This document shows, one piece after another, positions 28,785-37,233 of a DNA stretch of 57,998 bases. The first letter of the stretch is position 1. Every line of letters starts with the position of its first letter. The translations under genes were made by a program, and so were the position numbers. Origin of the DNA: CAVPMW01 sp963706515 (lineage in GTDB: Bacteria > Chloroflexota > Anaerolineae > Anaerolineales > UBA4823). The stretch is taken from positions 1-57,998 of the forward strand of contig CAVPMW010000024.1 in assembly GCA_963706515.1 (NCBI GenBank), in the 5' to 3' direction. The notes below the pieces were generated by a model. That model was not told the origin of the DNA, ran no database searches, and saw nothing but the letters and a program-made list of their open reading frames with translations.

Positions 28785-30458
28785 TTAGGGGAGCCGAGGC
28801 ACCCAGGCGAGCACATTGGTGCCCTCGCCCGGGAAAGAGGTAATCTCTACGTCGCCGCCGACTTTGCGAGCGCGTACCTGCATGTTCGACAGACCGTGAC
28901 CGAGAGTGGTGCTCATCTTACGCACATCGAACCCGCCTCCGTTGTCGGCAATCTCCAGCAGCACTCTTTCGCGCGCGGTCCACAAGCGCACGTCTACCCG
29001 TCGAGCCTGCGAGTGTTTGGCAACATTCGCCAGCGCTTCCTGGCAGATATGGAATAAGGTGGTGGCGTTCTCGGCAGGAAAATCGGTGAGGTTGTTATCG
29101 GGTCCTGCCAGGGTGATCTCGATCGCCGAGTTGGCTCGGAATTCTGCAGTCAGGCGCTGCAGCCCTTCCATGAGGTCAGCTCCATGGAACTGGCGCGGGC
29201 GCAGGTCGAGAATATAAGCGCGAATGTCATGGATCGTTGAGTTCAGGGTTTCGATGGATTGCTCGATTTTTCCCCGCGCCTGTTCGGGATCATCTTTAAG
29301 CGCCATTCGAGCATAATCCAGCGCCAGGCCAACCCCGTAGATCGATTGGATGATCCCATCGTGCAAGTCCATGCCGATGCGTTCACGTTCTTCAAGAACT
29401 GCCAGGCGGCGTCCCTGGCGGTGCAAACGGGCATTTTCGATCGTGATCGCTGCCCAGGCTGCTATCGCCAGCAGGTTGTTGATTTCCCGGTCTTCAACCT
29501 TGCGCGGCCCACGGGCTCCCAGGCTGATCACCCCAATAACGTTGTCGCGTGCCTTGAGGGGGATGACTGCCAGGCAGCTGTAACCGGCCTCGATGACTGC
29601 CCGCCTTAAATAAAGCATATCTTTCTTTGGATCCAGGTTGATCAGCGGCTTTCCCGTCTCTGCCACGAGGCCGATTGTGCCTTCGCCGATGCGGAAGCGG
29701 TCGCGCGTCCAGAAAGCCTCCGCCAGGTCGCTGCGCTGCAGGGCAAGGTGCAGCTCTCTTTCGCCGTCTTCTCGCAGGAAGATCTCACCAACCTCAACGT
29801 TTAGATAGCTCATTACCCTGTTCAATGTCAGGTTCAGGACCTCTTCAACATCGAGCGAGCCAGCCAGTGAAACTGCGATATCATTCAGCAGCGCCAGGTC
29901 TTCGTTTTGCTGTCCCAGGATTTTATCCCGGCTGACCAGGTCTCCGTACAGACGAGCGTTGGTAATCGCTACGGCGGCATACGCCGCCAGCGTCTCGATG
30001 ACCCATTCGTCCTGTTCGGTAAATTCGGGATAATCGCGCTTATTGGTGAGGTAAATCTGCCCGAGGTGCCTTTCACCGAGCAGGATGGGCACTCCCAGGA
30101 ACGAATGCATCTCCGGGTGGTGGGAAGGAAAACCATAGCGCCGGGGGTCGAGGGCGATGTCCGGGATACGTACGCTCTGCTGATTGCGATGGAAGATGCC
30201 CAGCAAGCCTTTACCCTGCGGTGGATGGGCTATCCTGGCGATCTCCTCTGCAGGCATCCCCACCGGGATGAACTCCACCAGGCTGCCGTGATCATCCACC
30301 ACACCCAGGGCGGCATACTCCGCTCCCACCTGCTCGCGAGCGATTTGGACGATCCTTTCCAGTACAGTTTTAAGGGAGAGCTCGCTGACCAGCTCCAGGC
30401 TGGCTTGATGGATTGCTGCCAGGCGATCTTCCAGTTGTTCGCGAGTAAGAATGACCAT
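28785..30458 (-). CDS. GAF-domain sensor histidine kinase, NarL/LiaS-type (HisKA_3)
   Basis: An intact cytosolic sensor kinase of 557 residues without membrane segments. Two GAF domains occupy about residues 15-165 and 185-340. The HisKA_3 dimerisation and phosphoacceptor segment is ERERIGMDLHDGIIQSIYG, and the HATPase_c domain includes HICQEALANVAKHSQA, LLEIADNGGGF and GHGLSNMQVRA. The architecture resembles DevS/LiaS kinases that sense gases, redox or ligands through GAF domains. No response regulator lies in the window, so its partner is elsewhere. It is divergent from the HMG-CoA reductase gene, sharing 111 bases. Confidence 0.93.
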   Translation of the reverse strand: MVILTREQLEDRLAAIHQASLELVSELSLKTVLERIVQIAREQVGAEYAALGVVDDHGSLVEFIPVGMPAEEIARIAHPPQGKGLLGIFHRNQQSVRIPDIALDPRRYGFPSHHPEMHSFLGVPILLGERHLGQIYLTNKRDYPEFTEQDEWVIETLAAYAAVAITNARLYGDLVSRDKILGQQNEDLALLNDIAVSLAGSLDVEEVLNLTLNRVMSYLNVEVGEIFLREDGERELHLALQRSDLAEAFWTRDRFRIGEGTIGLVAETGKPLINLDPKKDMLYLRRAVIEAGYSCLAVIPLKARDNVIGVISLGARGPRKVEDREINNLLAIAAWAAITIENARLHRQGRRLAVLEERERIGMDLHDGIIQSIYGVGLALDYARMALKDDPEQARGKIEQSIETLNSTIHDIRAYILDLRPRQFHGADLMEGLQRLTAEFRANSAIEITLAGPDNNLTDFPAENATTLFHICQEALANVAKHSQARRVDVRLWTARERVLLEIADNGGGFDVRKMSTTLGHGLSNMQVRARKVGGDVEITSFPGEGTNVLAWVPRLP

Positions 30459-30569
30459 CAAGAATCCTGTTCTGTAATAATTTTACCCTAAATAGTCTGA
30501 GTAAGGCTACTCTGATAGTTTTTGCCAGGGTTATCGCGTTAAAAAACACAATTGGAATGTTTTAGATAA

Positions 30570-31863
30570 ATGGCAGATAGAGATAGCTCACGTATACCCG
30601 GTTTCTACAACCGTACCCTGGAAGAACGCAGTCGCTTGTTGGCTGCACAGGCTGGCCTGGAGCAAGCGGATCTGGATGCCTTGACCGGCACGGCCGGGCT
30701 GACTGTGCAGCAGGCAGATCACATGGTCGAGAACGTGGTCGGGCTTCACGCGCTTCCACTGGGGATTGCACTCAACTTCCAGGTAAACGGACGGGATGTG
30801 CTGGTCCCCATGGTAATCGAAGAGCCTTCGGTGGTCGCCGGTGCGTCTTTCATGGCCCGGCTGGCCCGCTCCGGAGGGGGGTTCTCTGCCCACGTGACCC
30901 AGCCGGAGATGATCGGCCAGATCCAGCTGATGGAAGTGCCCGACCTGGCAGCGGCTCGCCTGGTTTTACTGGAAAATAAGGCGCAGCTGCTGGCAGAAGC
31001 GGACCAGGTTGACCCGGTGCTGAAGCGCCTGGGGGGCGGGCCGCGCGACCTGGAAGTGCGCCTGATTTCTGCATCGCCCGCCGGACCGTTCCTGGCGATC
31101 CACCTGATCTACGACGTGCGCGACGCCATGGGGGCTAACGCAGTTAACACAGCAGTGGAGCGGATGGCGCCCAGCATTGAATCCCTGACGGGTGGGCGGG
31201 TCTATCTGCGCATTCTGTCGAACCTGGCTGACCGGCGGTTAGCCAGGGCGCGCTGCACGATCCCTCTATCCGAGCTGGCATTCGCAGAGTTCCAGCCAGA
31301 GCAGGTCCGGGACGGCATTATCGCCGCCTGGGCCTTCGCCGCCGCCGATCCTTACCGGGCGGCAACCCACAATAAAGGGATCATGAACGGCGTAGACGCA
31401 GTGGTGATCGCCACAGGAAATGACTGGCGGGCAGTTGAAGCCGGAGCGCATGCCTATGCCGCGCGCGCCGGGAGGTATACTTCGCTGAGCACCTGGGGTA
31501 AGGATGCCTCTGGGAACCTTACCGGTACCCTCGAGATGCCGATGGCTGTCGGCATCGTCGGGGGGGCGACGCGCGTCCATCCGACCGCTCAGGCGGCGCT
31601 GCGGCTGATGAAGGTCACCAGTGCGGCTGAGCTCGCCGAGATCATCGTCGCGGTTGGATTGGCGCAGAACCTGGCAGCTTTGCGCGCTCTCAGCCACGGA
31701 GGGCATCCAGCGCGGGCATATGAGCCTGCATGCACGCCAGGTCGCGATCGCAGCCGGCGCAAAAGGCGATGAGATCGAGCGCCTGGCTGGACAGCTTGTT
31801 CAGGAAAAAGTTGTACGGATAGACCGCGCAGAAGAAATATTATTGACCTGGCGGAAATCTTAA
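30570..31863 (+). CDS. hydroxymethylglutaryl-CoA reductase, class II type (one frameshift near 31690)
   Basis: About 431 residues. The protein matches class II (bacterial) HMG-CoA reductases: ENVVGLHALPLGIALNFQVN with the substrate Glu, VIEEPSVVAGASFMARLA, the cofactor loop DAMGANAVNT, THNKGIMNGVDAVVIATGND, and GTLEMPMAVGIVGGATRVHP. After LAALRALS the frame fails; one extra base near 31690 hides the catalytic-His flap GIQRGHMSLHARQVAIAAGA and the C-terminus ending at 31863. The class II form can run in either direction, but the adjacent HMG-CoA synthase and thiolase argue for mevalonate synthesis. The enzyme is cytosolic and uses NAD(P)H. Confidence 0.92.
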
Positions 31864-31939
31864 CGGATGCGGTATTTATTTTGAATAAATCGGTACTTCA
31901 ATTCGATATGCGATCTCGAAAACAGGTAAAGGCAAATAT

Positions 31940-33016
31940 ATGACGGATGACAATCGTAACCACCTGCTGTTAAAGCCCACGCGACCGGTTGGTCTGGTGG
32001 GTTATGGAGCTTACGTACCGCGTTATCGTCTCCCGGCAAAAGAAGTATCGCGGGTTTGGACCGGCGGTCAGGGCGGCTTGCCGATCAAAGAAAAGGCTGT
32101 GCCCGGGCTGGACGAAGACGTGGCTACCATGTCGATCGAGGCTGCCCGCAACGCTCTCCAGCGCAGCGGCATCTCCCCGGCAGACATCCGGGCAGTGTGG
32201 GTAGGCTCGGAATCCCACCCGTATGCAGTCAAGCCGACTTCTACGCTGGTAGCCGAGGCGATCGGCGCCGTCCCTAACGTTCAGGCGGCGGACTGGGAGT
32301 TCGCCTGCAAAGCCGGCACCGAGGCGATGGTCGCCGCGATCGGTTTCGTGGGATCGGGTATGGCGGACTATGCCCTGGCGTTGGGCGTAGATACTGCTCA
32401 AGGGCGCCCGGGGGATGCCCTGGAATATACTGCCGGCGCCGGCGGGGCAGCTTTTCTGCTGGGTCCAGCCGATGAATCCCTGGCGGTGATTGCCGCAACC
32501 TATTCTTACGTTACCGACACGCCCGACTTCTGGCGCCGCCAGTACCAGAAGTATCCCGAGCACGGGCAGCGCTTTACCGGGGAGCCGGCTTACTTCAAGC
32601 ACATTACCGAGGCTGCCCAAACCTTGATGGACGCCAGCGGCACAACTCCCGCAGATTACAAGTACGCCGTATTCCACCAGCCGAATACCAAGTTTCCCCA
32701 GCGGGCAGCCAGCTTGCTGGGTTTCAAAAAGGAGCAGATCGAGCCAGGCTTGCTGGTGCCGGTAATTGGCAATACTTACGCCGGGGCTGCCATGATCGGT
32801 TTGACTGCAACGTTGGATATCGCCGAACCTGGCGACCGCATCCTGATGGTGTCCTTCGGATCGGGGGCAGGGTCGGACGCCTTCGATATTACCGTCACGC
32901 CAGCCATCCTCGAGCGGCGCAACCGGGCATTGTCCACCCGCGATTACATTGCCCGCCGCACTGAGATCGATTATGCCACCTATACACGCTTGCGCGGCAA
33001 GCTGGTGATGAAGTAA
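31940..33016 (+). CDS. hydroxymethylglutaryl-CoA synthase, archaeal type
   Basis: An intact 358-residue thiolase-fold synthase that condenses acetoacetyl-CoA with acetyl-CoA. It begins with the archaeal-type VGLVGYGAYVPRYRL segment; AVWVGSESHPYAVKPTST follows, then the acylated Cys in WEFACKAGTEAM, and the catalytic His in FHQPNTKFPQRAASLLGF. Its length and motifs match archaeal rather than eukaryotic or Staphylococcus enzymes. It is followed within 12 bases by an SCP2-type thiolase and then by a DUF35 protein, the same order known for the archaeal thiolase-synthase channelling complex. Confidence 0.95.
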   Translation: MTDDNRNHLLLKPTRPVGLVGYGAYVPRYRLPAKEVSRVWTGGQGGLPIKEKAVPGLDEDVATMSIEAARNALQRSGISPADIRAVWVGSESHPYAVKPTSTLVAEAIGAVPNVQAADWEFACKAGTEAMVAAIGFVGSGMADYALALGVDTAQGRPGDALEYTAGAGGAAFLLGPADESLAVIAATYSYVTDTPDFWRRQYQKYPEHGQRFTGEPAYFKHITEAAQTLMDASGTTPADYKYAVFHQPNTKFPQRAASLLGFKKEQIEPGLLVPVIGNTYAGAAMIGLTATLDIAEPGDRILMVSFGSGAGSDAFDITVTPAILERRNRALSTRDYIARRTEIDYATYTRLRGKLVMK

Positions 33017-33027
33017 AGGGGTACAGC

Positions 33028-34225
33028 ATGGCTGATAGCATGGCTGACAGCAGGGCTGACAGGATGACCGACGTGGTTATCGCCGGCATCGGTCAGACCG
33101 AAGTCGGTGAGCATTGGGACGTGACTCTGCGCGAGCTGGCTTTCGAAGCATGGGAAGCCGCCTGCCGGGATGCTGGTGGGCTCCAGCCCCAGGCGTTGTT
33201 TGTGGGGAATATGCTTGCCCCGCAGCTCTCCAACCAGGCTCACCTGGGCGCATTGATTGCCGATTTTGCCGGCGCGAGCGGGATCGAAGCCATGACCCTC
33301 GAATCAGCCGGGGCTTCCGGCGGGGCTGCCTTGCGGGCGGGTTTCCTGGCGGTCGCTTCCGAGCAGGTGGATATGGCGATGGTGCTGGGGGTGGAAAAAT
33401 TTACGGACGTGGTCGGTTCGGGAGGTTGACGAAGCCCTGTCAACTTCCCAGGACAGCGATTACGAATCCGTGCATGGGATGACGCTCACCGGTCAGGCTG
33501 CCATGCTGATGCGCCGCTATATCCAGATGTTTGCAGTCCCGCGCCCGGCGTTCGCCGGATTCCCGATCACCGCCCACGCCAACGCAGTGAGCAACTCGAA
33601 GGCGATGTACCGCCGGGCGATCAAGGCTGAGGCTTATGCCAGCGCAGAACTGGTCAGCGATCCGATCAATATGTACGATGTAGCGCCTAACGTAGATGGC
33701 GCTGCAGCGGTATTGTTGACCCGCCCCGATCTTCTACCTCCGGATTTTCCCCATCCATTGGTGCGCATTGCCGGCTCCAGCCTGGCGAGCGATACGCTGG
33801 CTTTGCACGACCGGCCCGACCCGTTGACCTTTCACGCCGCGCGCCACTCTGCCGAGCGCGCCTGCCGGCGCGCCCGCATCAGCCCGCTCCAGGTGGATCT
33901 GTTCGAGCTGTACGATGCTTACTCAATTTATGCCGCGCTTTCCTTGGAAGCTGCCGGGTTCGCCCCAGCCGGGCAAGGCTGGCAGCTGGCTCAGGATGGG
34001 CAGATCAGCCTGGGGGGTTCGCTTCCGATCAGCACCCTGGGAGGTCTCAAAGCACGGGGCAACCCCGGAGGCGCGACCGGGGTCTACCAGGCGGTCGAAG
34101 CAGTGCTGCAGCTGCGCGGGGAGGCAGGCGCCAACCAGGTGCCCCACGCCCACCGGGCGATGGTCCAATGCCTGGGCGGTCCCGCATCTTCGGCTGCAAC
34201 CCACATCCTGGAGGTCATGCAGTAG
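33028..34225 (+). CDS. acetyl-CoA acetyltransferase, SCP2/archaeal-type thiolase (one frameshift near 33421)
   Basis: About 398 residues of the thiolase family found in archaeal mevalonate clusters. DVVIAGIGQTEVGEHWD opens the fold, LESAGASGGAALRAGF replaces the usual Cys-bearing loop, KFTDV follows, and the C-terminal half has DLFELYDAYSIYAALSLEA and GGLKARGNPGGATGVYQAVE. The frame breaks at TTCGGGAGG; removing one G joins SEVDEALSTSQDSDYESVHG. The first 12 codons contain a short tandem repeat (MADSMADSRADR), so the true start may be ATG 33064 (MTDVVIAG). In archaea the homologue forms a complex with HMG-CoA synthase and a DUF35 protein that hands on acetoacetyl-CoA. Confidence 0.88.
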
Positions 34226-34357
34226 ATCAGGCGCTCAGGTTACAGAAATGTTATGTGAAAAAGGCAATTTGATAGTTCTTGATAGGTCCAGAACGCTACA
34301 CTGCAAGCTATCCACGCAATTATCCGGTAAATTTATTGCTTAAAGGAGATCAAAATA

Positions 34358-34765
34358 ATGGAAATTCCACGTCATTGGCGCTTACGCAAACAACGCTACA
34401 GCCTGGTGGGAGAGGTATGTCCGCACTGCGATGCTAAAATATTTCCGCCGCGCGACGTCTGCCCGGAATGCGGGGGCGAGGCGAAGACCGAATATGCTTT
34501 CAGCGGGCGCGGTGAGGTTTATTCCTATACGACGATTTACGAGCCCCCCGCGGGTTATGAGGATAACGTGCCCTATACGGTAGCCCTGGTCAGGCTGGAG
34601 GAAGGACCGCTGGTTACTGCCCAGCTCACCGACCTGGGCGACCAGCCGGTAGAGATCGGTACCCCGGTGGAGATGGTCACCCGCCGCTTGCGCCAGGACG
34701 GCGACGAGCGGGGGTTGATCGTGTATGGATATAAGTTCCGGCCGGTGCTTGCCGGTCCGCAGTAG
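34358..34765 (+). CDS. Zn-ribbon OB-fold protein, DUF35 family
   Basis: A 135-residue protein with a rubredoxin-like zinc ribbon (CPHC at about residue 21 and CPECGGEA at 36) followed by an OB-fold with the GEVYSYTTIYEPPAGYE signature. In archaeal mevalonate synthesis the DUF35 subunit bridges thiolase and HMG-CoA synthase and contributes to the shared CoA site. AAAGGAG precedes ATG 34358. The gap of 132 bases after the thiolase holds no ORF. A strong terminator follows, marking the end of the mevalonate operon. Confidence 0.92.
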   Translation: MEIPRHWRLRKQRYSLVGEVCPHCDAKIFPPRDVCPECGGEAKTEYAFSGRGEVYSYTTIYEPPAGYEDNVPYTVALVRLEEGPLVTAQLTDLGDQPVEIGTPVEMVTRRLRQDGDERGLIVYGYKFRPVLAGPQ

Positions 34766-34788
34766 ACGCTGACCAACAATAGTGAGAG

Positions 34789-34822
34789 AAAGCGCCCTCC
34801 AATCATGGAAGGCGCTTTTTTT
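34789..34822 (+). terminator. intrinsic terminator after the mevalonate cluster
   Basis: AAAGCGCC (34789-34796) pairs with GGCGCTTT (34811-34818), extended inward by TCCA/TGGA, and is followed by a T run. Confidence 0.92.
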
Positions 34823-35277
34823 ATTCTTCCTCGAGTACTTGATCAATCCAAATGTATTATTTTTTTGAAAATTGGATCGCATTTGCACGGTTTGGATGAT
34901 CAAGCATTATTACAGTATATTAATCCTGATGAATTTAGTTATACGGCATAATTGCGACTTATCAATATTCCGTATAATTAATAGTTGGGTAGCTGCTCTG
35001 TGGATAATTTCGGTCTATAATGGGGTTAGACGTAAGGATTGAGCCTGCGGTTCTTGTCGGTTTTCTTTGTCATTCTGACCGCCGATGGTGCCACCAACTT
35101 CAAGGTGTCCCGCTATTCTAAGGTGAGCCATTGCCAGTCACGGACCAATAGACGACTGGGGACAGCGTTCCATAATCCGCCGGCGTTCATAGAAGAACGT
35201 TCGATCAAGACGGGCACAACAGGCGCGGCAAGTTGATACAGGCATTACATTTAGGGTAGTTATGGAGGTAATCACGA
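34823..35277. other. intergenic region, promoter-like elements only
   Basis: This AT-rich stretch holds TATAAT at 34973-34978 and 35016-35021, each with a poor -35. A 65-codon frame from 35039 has no SD, a non-ATG start and no similarity, and I do not call it. The region most likely carries the promoter of the lipoprotein gene. Confidence 0.45.
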
Positions 35278-36213
35278 ATGCGAAACCCTCACATTTTAGT
35301 GATTGTGTTATTCCTTTTTATCCTGACCGCTACGGCATGCAGTGCGCCTGGATCGATCGTACTAGAAGCCGGGGGCGAAACCGGTACCTCGGCGGCCCTC
35401 GCAACAGATACTCAAGCACCCTCCCCCACAGCTACCTCCGAGCCTTCTCCCACACCTACCCCAGAACCATCCCCCACGGCTTCCCCCGAGCCTTCTCCCA
35501 CAGCTACCCCCGAACCACCCCCCACAGCGATGCCGGCCATCCGTCAGCTGGAAATCGTGGAATGGGCCGAATATCCTTATGCCAACCTGGCCGATCCTCA
35601 AAACACAGATACTCGCGTGGAAATCCTCGTCCGCAATCCGAATGAATTCTCGGTACGAGTAAACCTGGACGGAGTGGAATTAAGATTGCTGAACGCAGCC
35701 GGGGAAATTGTGTACACGAACGCAAATCCGACTTTCTACATTTGGGAAGGTTCCTGGATTCTGGGGGGAGAAACCGTGCCAATTTCCGCCTGTGTATGCT
35801 TTGAGACTGACGGTGTGGCAAAGCAAGAGTGGGAGTCCCTTGAACTGGTTGCCCCCCTTGAAGCGGCACCGGGAATCGCCTACACAACCGATGTGGACGT
35901 CGTCATCGGTGAGTTTTTCTCCCTCGAGGAAGCCCACCTCGGCGGCGATGTATTGGGAGCAGAAATCACATTGGTAAATACGAGCGGTCAGGTATTAAAA
36001 AGCTTCGAGGCGCGCGTGATCGCACGGGATGCAAGCAGCAAGTATGTCGGGGTGGCCATCTACGGCTCATTTGGCGACCGGGACAACTCTGGAGATTATG
36101 TGAAAATTGAGCCAGGCGCGTCAGGCGGTGGCATCGTCGTTTCGGAGATTGACTATGTGGACGGGCCGCTTGATTATGAAGTTACAGCTATCGGTATTCT
36201 GGCAGAAAAGTAG
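35278..36213 (+). CDS. Pro/Thr-rich lipoprotein of unknown function
   Basis: A 311-residue exported lipoprotein. A signal peptide with lipobox LTATAC (Cys about residue 21) is followed by a low-complexity spacer of repeated EPSPTPTP/EPSPTATP units (about residues 45-85) and a globular C-terminal part. That part has two similar beta-rich halves: RNPNEFSVRVNLDGVELRLL and FEARVIARDASSKYVGVAIY, suggesting FxLYD-like or Ig-like domains. GGAGGTAATCACGA precedes the ATG. A terminator lies about 190 bases downstream. A role in the cell envelope is likely, but the function is unknown. Confidence 0.82.
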   Translation: MRNPHILVIVLFLFILTATACSAPGSIVLEAGGETGTSAALATDTQAPSPTATSEPSPTPTPEPSPTASPEPSPTATPEPPPTAMPAIRQLEIVEWAEYPYANLADPQNTDTRVEILVRNPNEFSVRVNLDGVELRLLNAAGEIVYTNANPTFYIWEGSWILGGETVPISACVCFETDGVAKQEWESLELVAPLEAAPGIAYTTDVDVVIGEFFSLEEAHLGGDVLGAEITLVNTSGQVLKSFEARVIARDASSKYVGVAIYGSFGDRDNSGDYVKIEPGASGGGIVVSEIDYVDGPLDYEVTAIGILAEK

Positions 36214-36404
36214 ATGGAACTATCTATAGTAGAGTCACAAAACTTTTAAAGGATGGCGCTTCGATGATCACCCTTGGATACTACCTGAACATCCAACAGA
36301 ATTTATGGGACTGTACTTAGATATCACCAATGCGGACCGAGTTGTATATACAGTTATAAGTTCCGGCCCGCGGTTAGAGATTAAAACAGTGAAATTTAGA
36401 AAAG

Positions 36405-36434
36405 AAGCGCCCTCCTGATCAGGAGAGCGCTTTT
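36405..36434 (+). terminator. intrinsic terminator
   Basis: AAGCGCCCTCCT (36405-36416) and AGGAGAGCGCTT (36421-36432) form a near-perfect hairpin with a GATC loop, one mismatch and a short T tract. Its arms resemble those of the terminator at 34789-34822. Confidence 0.8.
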
Positions 36435-36540
36435 GGTTATTGGGCAGAATTACACTGCTGAATGCAAGTAGAACCCGAAATATTATTGGTCTCACGGTGG
36501 CATGCTGGTAGGTCTGGTCCGCATAAGCCCTTCAATTCGA

Positions 36541-36723
36541 TCAGTGTCCCAGCAGCACCAGGATGCCGGCGAGTCCCACGAGCATCACGATGAATACCGA
36601 AAGGCGTTGGATGAGGCTGGCTCTTGAAGCACCAGGCAGGTGAACAATTCGACTCCTTCTGCCTTCATCCACCCACTCGTCAATTTTTTCCTTACCTCTT
36701 ACCTCAAGAAAATACTGGTTCAT
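36541..36723 (-). CDS. 60-residue single-pass membrane protein
   Basis: A short protein with a charged N-terminal half (NQYFLEVRGKEKIDEWVDEG) and one C-terminal transmembrane helix (RLSVFIVMLVGLAGILVLLG). The start ATG 36723 has a good SD (AAGGAGCATTAATC). It is 13 bases downstream of the exported 99-residue gene, so the two form a small operon. I do not recognise the family. The topology suggests a tail-anchored regulator or partner protein. The pair is divergent from the STAND-WD40 gene. Confidence 0.62.
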   Translation of the reverse strand: MNQYFLEVRGKEKIDEWVDEGRRSRIVHLPGASRASLIQRLSVFIVMLVGLAGILVLLGH

Positions 36724-36736
36724 GATTAATGCTCCT

Positions 36737-37036
36737 TTAGCGTGTGCAGGCACGCGACTGTGAAAGTAGGTATATCAACCCACCGTCCACGCCGGTGGGC
36801 CCATCTTGTGACAACGGCAACCAGCCACCCAGCGCCTTGAAAAATATTGTGCGGATCGATGGGAGTGCGGGCAAACTGGCGCACTCTGCCTTCTTGACCT
36901 GATCGATGGATAATCCGCTGCCACCATTTGACTGGGAGATAACGGCTGAGGTTGCTGCCGCTTCGCGCACGGTCAGCCCGATAGCCGCCACGAGCGCAAT
37001 TGCGATGCAAATGTATATAAAACGCTGAACATTCAT
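36737..37036 (-). CDS. small exported hypothetical protein (99 residues)
   Basis: The first 29 residues form a signal peptide or N-terminal anchor (FIYICIAIALVAAIGLTVRE) followed by a short Ser/Gly-rich stretch and a mixed region ending DGGLIYLLSQSRACTR. AAAGGAGATCACA lies directly before ATG 37036, the strongest SD in this area, so the gene is probably real. It shares a promoter region of about 200 bases with the divergent STAND-WD40 gene. No known domain is seen and no function is assigned. Confidence 0.6.
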   Translation of the reverse strand: MNVQRFIYICIAIALVAAIGLTVREAAATSAVISQSNGGSGLSIDQVKKAECASLPALPSIRTIFFKALGGWLPLSQDGPTGVDGGLIYLLSQSRACTR

Positions 37037-37233
37037 TGTGATCTCCTTTTGCTCCTTCCAAGATATCGTTGAGAAACCAACGTCCATGAATCAAGCTTAG
37101 CAGCCGCACGATTACCTAACTTGCCATTTCTTACCAAAATTCTCCAAAAGGCTGGATAATGTGCTATGCTCTAGTCCGCGAGTGTTCGGCAATCACACGC
37201 CGGACGGGAAGATTTCTTTGGGAGGATAGGTTT

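Noticed and set aside
35039..35236. 65-codon ORF upstream of the lipoprotein
   Set aside because: It has a TTG start, no SD, no similarity and an atypical composition.
35436..35535. Regular short DNA repeats in the lipoprotein gene, at first reminiscent of a repeat array
   Set aside because: The repeats encode in-frame EPSPTPTP-type units within a lipoprotein spacer and lack unique spacers of constant length, so this is not CRISPR.
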